5,126 nucleotides of DNA from Nitrospinaceae bacterium (GTDB lineage Bacteria > Nitrospinota > Nitrospinia > Nitrospinales > VA-1). The notes beneath the pieces were generated by a model. The model saw only the letters and a list, made by a program, of their open reading frames with translations. It was not told the origin of the DNA and searched no databases. The stretch is taken from the NCBI GenBank assembly GCA_029937635.1, contig JAPYPM010000178.1, positions 1 to 5,126 of the forward strand, given 5' to 3'. A program made the position numbers and the translations under genes. This document shows positions 1 through 5,126 of this stretch, in pieces. Position 1 is the stretch's first letter; every line of letters starts with the position of its first letter.

Positions 1-1311
1 ACTTTTAACTGCTTTTTCATGTTCAGGCCATATAGGAAGAGGCCACAATCGTTCACCTGTTATTTCCCCGCATTGCTGCAAACGCGTTGCAAGTTTGTCA
101 TTGTTTCCTAAGACAGCAGCGGCCTGATGTCCAAGAGCTACGATCACTGCTCCAGTAAGCGTTGCCAGGTCGATGACTGCTTTTGGCTTATATTTAGCCG
201 CGTAGGTGAGGGCATCGGCAAGGATTAGTCTACCTTCAGCATCCGTATTTAATACTTCGATAGTTTTCCCAGACATGCTTCTCAAAATATCTCCAGGTTT
301 GATGGCTGTGCCACTTGGCATATTTTCACTTGCGGGGATCAACCCTACGACATTAAGTGGTATTTTTAAAGCCGCTGCCGCACTCAAGGTACCTATGGTT
401 ATTGCGCCACCGGACATGTCCATTTTCATTTCATCCATATTTGCAGGAGGCTTTAAGGAAATTCCTCCGGTATCGAAGGTAATCCCTTTGCCAACGATTA
501 CTATCGGTGGGTCACTTTTATTACCTCCATGGTGTTCGAGAATGATAAAGGCTGGAGGTTCTTCAGATCCTTTGGAAACCCCAAGAAGAGAACCCATTCG
601 AAGTTTTTTCATCTCACGAGTGGTTAAGACCTTGCAGCTCATTCCAAGTGATTTAGCCAGCCCTTTTGCTGTTTTTGCAAGGTAAGATGGGGTTGCCGTA
701 TTGCTTGGTTGTGAAATCAGATCACGCGATGTTGCTACTGCTGTAGCTAGTTTTTGGCCTCTTGAGACTGCAGAGCGAAGAGAAGAGGCTTGAGATTTTG
801 TCTGGGTCAGCAAAGTGATCTGATTGACCCGGTCAGGTTTTTCTTTAGTAGGTTGTTTGTAGTCATCAAAGTGATACAAGGAAAGTAGGCTACCTTCCAC
901 CACTACTTGGGAGAAACTATCATTAGATTTATCTAGTCTGGTATACCAATCTTCAGCAGAGTTGTTTGCTGGAATATCAAAAGAGATAATTTTAAATTTT
1001 GATTTTTCTGCTAGTTGTGCGGCAATGCCAGCTGCCTGACGTAACTTATCCGTCGTTACAGCGATTTCTTCTCCTAGTCCGACTAAAAGCAAGTGGTCCG
1101 CTTGCATTGGCTTCGTTACATTAAGAAGTAGGGTTTGGTTTAGTTTTCCTTCGAACCGTTTATTTTTAAAAGGTAATATAAGAATTCCATTAAGCTTGGT
1201 GTCTAGTTCAGCAAGCCTTCCTGTGGGGATTTTTTCTTCTACGCAAAAAAGGATTAGACATTCCGTTTTGTGCGCCAGTAACTGTTGGTTTTTTATAGTC
1301 GTTTTGATCAT
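1..1311 (-). CDS. pepA: Leucyl aminopeptidase (peptidase family M17), 3' end cut by window edge
   Basis: Cytosolic aminopeptidase that removes N-terminal residues, classically leucine, from peptides using two divalent metal ions. Translating the minus strand from the ATG at 1311 gives 437 residues with no stop before base 1. The C-terminal catalytic domain is unmistakable: VGKGITFDTGGISLKP at residues 273-288 and NTDAEGR at 355-361. Aligned from memory with E. coli PepA, the metal ligands are K275, D280, D298, D357 and E359, and the catalytic residues are K287 and R361, so all seven are present. The first ~170 residues are the less conserved N-terminal domain. E. coli PepA has 503 residues, so about 70 C-terminal residues lie outside the window. 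The start is supported by AGGA about 6 nt upstream (minus strand, 1317-1320) and a promoter at 1360-1388. PepA also binds DNA in some bacteria; nothing here shows that role. The family call is very secure. Confidence 0.96.
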   Translation of the reverse strand, partial: MIKTTIKNQQLLAHKTECLILFCVEEKIPTGRLAELDTKLNGILILPFKNKRFEGKLNQTLLLNVTKPMQADHLLLVGLGEEIAVTTDKLRQAAGIAAQLAEKSKFKIISFDIPANNSAEDWYTRLDKSNDSFSQVVVEGSLLSLYHFDDYKQPTKEKPDRVNQITLLTQTKSQASSLRSAVSRGQKLATAVATSRDLISQPSNTATPSYLAKTAKGLAKSLGMSCKVLTTREMKKLRMGSLLGVSKGSEEPPAFIILEHHGGNKSDPPIVIVGKGITFDTGGISLKPPANMDEMKMDMSGGAITIGTLSAAAALKIPLNVVGLIPASENMPSGTAIKPGDILRSMSGKTIEVLNTDAEGRLILADALTYAAKYKPKAVIDLATLTGAVIVALGHQAAAVLGNNDKLATRLQQCGEITGERLWPLPIWPEHEKAVKS

Positions 1312-1359
1312 GAATTATCCTACTGTGTGATGTTTGTATCAGATTATGCATGAATGGGG

Positions 1360-1388
1360 ATTCTATAGATTAGATAAAGCTCAATCAA
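1360..1388 (-). promoter_or_regulatory. Predicted sigma-70 promoter of pepA
   Basis: On the minus strand, TTGATT (1383-1388) and TAGAAT (1360-1365) are separated by exactly 17 bp, close to the TTGACA/TATAAT consensus. Transcription would start near 1353, giving a leader of about 42 nt before the pepA ATG at 1311. The -35 box lies inside a short inverted repeat, TCAAT-CA-ATTGA (1381-1392), which could be a protein-binding site or chance. The call rests on motif match and position only. Confidence 0.6.
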
Positions 1389-1425
1389 TTGAAAAATGTC
1401 TACCTATAAGAAGTCGATTGGTTTG

Positions 1426-1447
1426 CGGTAATTACCGGTAGAATTAC
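1426..1447. repeat. Palindrome and tandem repeat motif, candidate operator
   Basis: Bases 1426-1437 read CGGTAATTACCG, a perfect 12-bp palindrome. It overlaps a second perfect palindrome, TACCGGTA (1433-1440). Read as direct repeats, the segment is CGGTAATTAC (1426-1435) followed by CGGTAGAATTAC (1436-1447), differing by a 2-nt insertion. The motif is more GC-rich than its surroundings. It lies about 40-60 bp upstream of the predicted pepA -35 box and about 195 bp upstream of the plus-strand -35 box. The placement suits a transcription factor site, possibly an activator of pepA. No specific regulator is recognised. Confidence 0.4.
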
Positions 1448-1500
1448 TTTTTAGGGAACCAGGTTTCTTTATGTTTTTACAAACTTGAGAAGAATGATAT

Positions 1501-1532
1501 TTTGTTAATCTAAAAAAAATAATTATTACAAA
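1501..1532. repeat. Imperfect inverted repeat with A-rich centre
   Basis: TTTGTTAAT (1501-1509) is mirrored by ATTATTACAAA (1522-1532), which matches its reverse complement apart from a 2-nt insertion. The centre is a run of A. A similar half-site, TTTTTACAAA, lies at 1474-1483, and TTATTACAAA is at 1523-1532. In such AT-rich DNA this could be chance or a weak protein-binding or bent-DNA element upstream of the plus-strand promoter. Confidence 0.2.
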
Positions 1533-1640
1533 TATGTATAGCGTTTTTCATTCAAAATATCAGGGATATAGTTGACATTAGATGCATTATTTTTAGGGGG
1601 TAGTTGAGGTTTTTTGCAATTTTAAAGACTTATGTAGAGA

Positions 1641-1669
1641 TTGACATTTCGATTAGGGCTTACTAGAAT
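1641..1669 (+). promoter_or_regulatory. Predicted strong sigma-70 promoter of the HydB/NuoF-like gene
   Basis: A perfect -35 box TTGACA (1641-1646) is followed after exactly 17 bp by TAGAAT (1664-1669), one mismatch from TATAAT. Transcription should begin around 1676, giving a leader of about 130 nt before the ATG at 1809. The -10 hexamer is the same as in the divergent pepA promoter. A second TTGACATT lies 69 bp upstream (1572-1579) but has no good -10 at the right spacing. This is the best promoter match in the window. Confidence 0.7.
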
Positions 1670-1808
1670 TGCTTGAGAATTTCTCGTTTTCGTGAGATCT
1701 TTGTTAGTAATAAAGATTTTGTTCGTTGCTATAATTTGTTTAAAAATGGATTTGATATCTTAGTTAGTTTGTCTAGTTATTTTTTGGATTTTCGGGAGAG
1801 CATTACAT

Positions 1809-3635
1809 ATGGAAGCCGTGGAAACAAAACAACAGGCTACTGTGCAAAGCAAGGGAACGGTAAAAATTACCATCTGCAAGAGTCTCAGTGGGATAGCAGA
1901 AGGTGCTGAGTTAGTGCATCAGGAATTTGAGAAGCAGATCAAAGAACTTGAAGCCAATGCTGAGTTAGGTCCGGGTGGGTGTAGTATGGGTCAGGTAGGA
2001 TGCCGAGGTTATTGCAGTAGAGACGTTTTAGTTGACGTCTATGTTCCTGGTCAGGAACCAGTAACCTATGAAAAAGTCAAACCGGAGATGGTGGTAAAAA
2101 TACTTAAAGACCATGTAATCGGTGGCAAGGTCTTCAAAAAAGCGGCAGCGAAAGATGACTATTACGAGAATCTAAAGAAACAACAAAGGGTTGCCCTTGA
2201 ATTTGGCGGTAAAATAGATCCAGAAAGTATAGAGGAATATCTAGAAGTGGGTGGTTATACAGGGCTCAAAAAAGCTCTTCAAATGAAGCCCGCCGACATT
2301 GTAGAAGATATCATTTCTTCGGGATTACGTGGTAAGGGTGGAGGTGGTTTTGTTACAGGCCATAAATGGAAAAAGGCCGCCAGTGCACCAACCGATGATC
2401 TGGGCACACGGTACATTATGGTCAATGGTGATGAAGGGAATCCAGCATCGTACATGGATCGTAGTGTTATGGAAGGCTGTCCTCATCAGGTAGTTGAGGG
2501 GTTGATTATCGGCGCTTACGCTATACAGGCTACTGAGGGAATCATTTACACACGGTCTGATTATGCCATTGCGGTTAAACGCTTGAATATGGCATTGGAG
2601 CAGGCGAGGGAGCGAGGTCTGTTAGGGGAAAATATTGGTGGTACTGATTTTAGCTTTGATATTTACGTTCATGAAGGTATGGAAGCATTCATAGGGGGTG
2701 AGTCAACCGCTCTTATGGCGTCAGTTGAAGGAAAACGTCCATTTCCCAAGGCACAACCCCCACATTCAACAGAAAAAGGGTTATGGGGCAAACCCACCTT
2801 GCTGAATAATGCCGAGACTTGGGCTACTGTTTCTGCAATTTTGAAAAAAGGAGCCAGTTGGTACTCATCGATGGGTAGTGACAATGCCAAAGGCACTAAG
2901 GTATGGGCTCTTTCTGGGAATATAAAATATAACGGTCTCATGGAATTTGATATGAGCACCACTTTCCATGAAGTTATCGAGGATGTTTGTGGGGGAATCT
3001 CAAAGAAGAAAGAACTTAAGGTTATTCATGCCGGTGGTGTTACCGGTGGGTTTCTTCCTCCATCAAAAGCTGATACTCCACTTGATTATGAGAGTCTTTT
3101 AGACGCTGGTGTTCTGATGGGGCAGGCTAGTTTTGCGGCCTATGATGAGTCAGCGTGCGTTATTGATTTAGCTAAGTTTTCAGTTGGATTTAATGAAGCA
3201 GAAACCTGTGGCAAGTGTACTCCCTGTCGGATTGGGCTGACTTTGATAAAAAATAAACTCGATGATATTTCGGAAGGGCGAGGTAAGTTAGAGGACCTTG
3301 ACAAACTTCAATCACTTTGTGAGGAAATTAATGTAACTGCACTTTGTGGCTTGGGAGAGACAGCAGTTAAAGCTGTTTTGACTGGGATAAAATATTTTCG
3401 CGCCGAGTATGAGCGTCACATTGTGGATCAGATTTGTGATGCTGCACGCTGTACAGGATTGTACAAATATGTAGTCAAAGAAGAAGATTGCGTGGCATGT
3501 GGCGCATGTATAAAACCTTGTCCAACCGGAGCTATTACGGGTGGGACCCGAAAGGTTGCAGCCCATATTGATATGGATTTGTGTATTAACTGTAACGCTT
3601 GCTATGAGGCTTGTGGTTTTTTGGCGATTGTTTAG
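1809..3635 (+). CDS. HydB/NuoF-like NADH-dependent flavin iron-sulfur oxidoreductase subunit, 608 residues
   Basis: Cytoplasmic electron-transfer protein expected to pass electrons between NAD(P)H, bound FMN and iron-sulfur clusters, as do HydB of bifurcating hydrogenases, NuoF and BamH-type proteins. Domains in order: a thioredoxin-like 2Fe-2S domain (about 18-108; C23, C58, C65, C69); the NuoF flavin/NADH domain (about 145-345; glycine loop GLRGKGGGGF 172-181, NGDEGNP 206-212, GLWGKPTLLNNAETW 324-338); an SLBB domain (about 362-446); an N3-type 4Fe-4S domain (C467, C470, C473, C513); a C-x4-C linker (C543, C548); and a ferredoxin with two 4Fe-4S motifs (C561/C564/C567/C571 and C592/C595/C598/C602). 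Length matches HydB (about 620). The ATG has GGGAG at 1794-1798. Odd points: the second 2Fe-2S cysteine is Gly28, FPTG is FVTG, CGEE is GGES, and no partner subunit gene is adjacent. Family is secure; the exact complex and acceptor are unknown, so no symbol is given. Confidence 0.93.
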   Translation: MEAVETKQQATVQSKGTVKITICKSLSGIAEGAELVHQEFEKQIKELEANAELGPGGCSMGQVGCRGYCSRDVLVDVYVPGQEPVTYEKVKPEMVVKILKDHVIGGKVFKKAAAKDDYYENLKKQQRVALEFGGKIDPESIEEYLEVGGYTGLKKALQMKPADIVEDIISSGLRGKGGGGFVTGHKWKKAASAPTDDLGTRYIMVNGDEGNPASYMDRSVMEGCPHQVVEGLIIGAYAIQATEGIIYTRSDYAIAVKRLNMALEQARERGLLGENIGGTDFSFDIYVHEGMEAFIGGESTALMASVEGKRPFPKAQPPHSTEKGLWGKPTLLNNAETWATVSAILKKGASWYSSMGSDNAKGTKVWALSGNIKYNGLMEFDMSTTFHEVIEDVCGGISKKKELKVIHAGGVTGGFLPPSKADTPLDYESLLDAGVLMGQASFAAYDESACVIDLAKFSVGFNEAETCGKCTPCRIGLTLIKNKLDDISEGRGKLEDLDKLQSLCEEINVTALCGLGETAVKAVLTGIKYFRAEYERHIVDQICDAARCTGLYKYVVKEEDCVACGACIKPCPTGAITGGTRKVAAHIDMDLCINCNACYEACGFLAIV

Positions 3636-3654
3636 ATTCTAGTGGATGAAGGAT

Positions 3655-3698
3655 ACCCTTTTTTTGAGGAGCCTCTCCAAGGGGTTTTTTATTTTTTT
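3655..3698 (+). terminator. Probable Rho-independent terminator after the HydB/NuoF-like gene
   Basis: Twenty nt after the stop, ACCC (3655-3658) can pair with GGGT (3682-3685) around an inner stem GGAG (3668-3671) / CTCC (3675-3678) with a CCT loop. An asymmetric T-rich internal loop weakens the fold. Two long T runs follow (3685-3690 and 3692-3698), as in intrinsic terminators. The T runs overlap the stop and last codons of the convergent urocanase gene, whose C-terminal Lys-Lys-stop they encode on the other strand. On the minus strand the same hairpin is followed by A, not T, so it should not end transcription from the urocanase side. Confidence 0.55.
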
Positions 3699-5126
3699 GG
3701 AATGTTGACTTCATTTGTAGACGCAAACTTTTTCGCCGCCTTATAACCTGCATCTGCGTATCGGGCAATACCCAATCCGGGGTCATTGGTTAAGACGCGC
3801 TTTAGGCGTTTTTCTTTATCTCGGGATCCATCTGCAATAATCACCATCCCTGTGTGAAATGAGTTTCCAATAGCTGTTCCAATCCCTTGGTTGAAACTAA
3901 CCCAACTTGCTCCAGAAACAGCATTCAGTGAAAAGTTGAGTAAGGGCCAGTCAGCCACAGCATCACTTCCGTCAATCAGGTCTTTTGTTTCTCTTGAGGG
4001 CGCAGCTATACTGCCGCAGTCCACGTGGTCGCGTCCAATGGCAATGGGTGCAGCCAATTTCCCAGACTTTACAAGTTGGTTAATGATAAGTCCCATTTTA
4101 GTCCGATCTTGATAGCCGAGCCAACAGACCCGGGTTGGCAGCCCAAGAATGTTTACTTGATGTTGAGCTTTTGCGATCCATCGTTTGAGAGCGTGTTTTT
4201 TTGGAAATGCGTTGACTAATGCTTTATCAATAGTCAATAGATCCTTTTTTAATCCTGAAAGCACAGTCCAGCGAAATGGCCCTATGCCTTCACAGAAAAG
4301 GGGACGGATATATTCTTCAACAAACCCCGGATAGATGAACGTCCCATCCTTTTCCCGCATAGAAAGTCCGTAGTATTCAGCTTGTTCTCGAAGCTGATTG
4401 CCATAATCAAAAACTACGGCTCCTTTTTTTTTGAACTTAATTAGCGCTTTGGCGTGTTTTAAGAGGGTGGATTTAGATAGCTCAAGATATTCTTCAGGGT
4501 CTTTATCGCGGTACCACAAATTCCATTTGTAGCTTTTCCCTTCCGGTATGTATTCCATCAGATTATGAGCTGGTGTTTGGTCTGTGATGACATCAGGGAT
4601 ACGCTTTTTCTTAAGTAGTTCGCTGGCCACGGTCGCCGCATTGGCAACAATACAAACACTGACAGGTTTTTTTTCGCGAATGCCCTTGTCGATCCATTCT
4701 AGAGCTTGGTCTAACGAATCGGTGGCCCAATTAAGATAACCATCGTTTACCTGTTGTTGCGCCTCTTCTGCATTAACTTCAGCGACAAGCACACATGCTT
4801 CGTTCATAGTTCCTGCAAGCGGTTGGGTTTCCCCCATGTGTCCGAGCCCAGCTGTAAAAATCCATTTACCTGCTAGGTTGGATGCCTTGAAATGTTTTCG
4901 CGCGCAAGCATTAAAAGTTTCATAAGTGCCATGGAGAATCCCCTGGGGTCCAGTGTAGCTCCAGCTTCCAGCGGTCATCTGGCCATCCATTGTGAGTCCC
5001 ATCAGATCCAATTGATCGAATGTTTTTTGGGTGGAATGATTCGGGACAAGATTACTATTGGCAATGATTACCCTTGGTGCTTCTGAATGTGTCTGGGCAA
5101 TATAAACAGGTTTCCCAGACTGGATG
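3689..5126 (-). CDS. hutU: Urocanate hydratase (urocanase)-family protein, 5' end cut by window edge
   Basis: Urocanase converts urocanate to imidazolone propionate in histidine breakdown, using tightly bound NAD+ as an electrophile. The minus-strand frame is open from the right edge (5125) to the TAA at 3689-3691, giving 478 residues. It begins IQSGKPVYIAQTH, matching the LVQSGKPV region near residue 83 of Pseudomonas putida HutU (557 residues), so about 80 N-terminal residues are outside. Family landmarks: ANSNLVP, GQMTAGSW, QGILHGTYETF, TDQTPAH, YIRPLFCEGIGPFRW, the active-site cysteine in LPTRVCWLG (codon 4124-4126, equivalent of Cys410), GRDHVDCGS, DGSDAVADWPLLN and NDPGLGIARYADAGY. Departures: the usual HHGGGVGMG is NQGIGTAIG (near 3869-3892), GLGGMG is GLGHMG, and an arginine about 5 residues after the conserved Glu is replaced. 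No hutH, hutI or hutG is visible. The family is secure; urocanate itself as substrate is likely but not certain. Confidence 0.9.
   Translation of the reverse strand, partial: IQSGKPVYIAQTHSEAPRVIIANSNLVPNHSTQKTFDQLDLMGLTMDGQMTAGSWSYTGPQGILHGTYETFNACARKHFKASNLAGKWIFTAGLGHMGETQPLAGTMNEACVLVAEVNAEEAQQQVNDGYLNWATDSLDQALEWIDKGIREKKPVSVCIVANAATVASELLKKKRIPDVITDQTPAHNLMEYIPEGKSYKWNLWYRDKDPEEYLELSKSTLLKHAKALIKFKKKGAVVFDYGNQLREQAEYYGLSMREKDGTFIYPGFVEEYIRPLFCEGIGPFRWTVLSGLKKDLLTIDKALVNAFPKKHALKRWIAKAQHQVNILGLPTRVCWLGYQDRTKMGLIINQLVKSGKLAAPIAIGRDHVDCGSIAAPSRETKDLIDGSDAVADWPLLNFSLNAVSGASWVSFNQGIGTAIGNSFHTGMVIIADGSRDKEKRLKRVLTNDPGLGIARYADAGYKAAKKFASTNEVNIPKK

Larger units (their letters stand above)
1312..1808. 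other. Long AT-rich divergent intergenic region, no gene seen
   Basis: These 497 bases separate the divergent pepA and HydB/NuoF-like genes. I see no convincing reading frame, tRNA or known RNA family on either strand. The stretch is visibly richer in A and T than the genes, with runs such as seven or more A at 1512-1519. It holds one predicted promoter per gene (1360-1388 minus, 1641-1669 plus), a palindromic tandem motif (1426-1447), an imperfect inverted repeat (1501-1532), and two copies of TTGACATT (1572-1579 and 1641-1648). The span between the promoters, about 250 bp, is longer than two simple promoters need, which leaves room for regulator binding or a small RNA. That last point is inference. 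Confidence 0.75.

Noticed and set aside
206..685. 159-codon plus-strand open frame
   Set aside because: It lies antisense to the highly conserved catalytic domain of pepA, including the VGKG and NTDAEGR motifs, and shows no family features of its own.
1381..1392. TCAAT-CA-ATTGA inverted repeat as an FNR/CRP-type site
   Set aside because: The arms and 2-nt spacer do not match the FNR TTGAT-N4-ATCAA pattern; it mainly reflects the pepA -35 box in AT-rich DNA.
1453..1468. AACC-A-GGTT inverted repeat followed by T-rich DNA as a terminator
   Set aside because: The one-base loop cannot form an RNA hairpin, and no gene ends nearby on the plus strand.
1673..1909. 78-codon frame beginning with TTG in the leader of the HydB/NuoF-like gene
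   Set aside because: It begins at the predicted transcript start, has no ribosome binding site, and overlaps the start of the real gene in another frame. The peptide is low in recognisable features.
2669..2962. Minus-strand open frame inside the HydB/NuoF-like gene
   Set aside because: It is antisense to the conserved flavin domain; a shadow frame. The same applies to the frame at 3312-3566.
3586..3786. Minus-strand 66-codon frame spanning the convergent gene ends
   Set aside because: It straddles the 3' ends of two real genes and the terminator, and no independent start signal or family resemblance is seen.
3891..4219. Two overlapping plus-strand frames (3891-4112 and 4025-4219)
   Set aside because: Both are antisense to the core catalytic region of the urocanase gene and have no features of their own.
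5009..5011. TTG at 5011 (minus) as the start of the urocanase gene
   Set aside because: The frame stays open to the right edge, and the upstream 38 codons clearly match urocanase (QSGKPV, ANSNLVP), so this TTG is an internal leucine codon.

Overview
This window is chromosomal-type bacterial DNA. It holds three protein-coding genes, two of them cut by the window edges, and one long AT-rich intergenic region. By eye the genes are moderately AT-rich and the intergenic stretch strongly so. The promoters read as sigma-70 type and the code is the standard bacterial one. The gene set (M17 leucyl aminopeptidase, a HydB/NuoF-like flavin and iron-sulfur protein, a urocanase-family protein) suggests a metabolically versatile bacterium able to use amino acids and to handle low-potential electrons. 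A deltaproteobacterium-like or other anaerobe-related lineage is a reasonable guess, but nothing here fixes the taxon. I see no transposase, phage gene, CRISPR array, tRNA or rRNA.

Layout. Bases 1-1311 (minus strand) carry a leucyl aminopeptidase (pepA) whose last roughly 70 residues lie beyond the left edge. Bases 1312-1808 are a noncoding, divergent promoter region. It has a well-formed promoter for each flanking gene (both with -10 TAGAAT and a 17-bp spacer), a striking palindrome/tandem-repeat motif at 1426-1447, and several weaker repeats. Bases 1809-3635 (plus strand) carry a complete 608-residue protein with the HydB-type domain order: thioredoxin-like 2Fe-2S domain, NuoF flavin/NADH domain, SLBB, N3-type 4Fe-4S domain and 2x[4Fe-4S] ferredoxin. 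It is followed by a probable intrinsic terminator at 3655-3698. Bases 3689-5126 (minus strand, convergent) carry a urocanate hydratase-like protein whose N-terminus lies beyond the right edge.

How the parts relate. The three genes do not form one operon: the first two are divergent and the last two convergent. The HydB/NuoF-like gene appears to be transcribed alone, without the NuoE/HydC and NuoG/HydA-type partners that normally sit beside it. That orphan arrangement, an altered cysteine pattern in its N-terminal domain, and non-canonical cofactor-pocket residues in both this protein and the urocanase are the most interesting points. I did not find a clearly new multi-gene system in this window.
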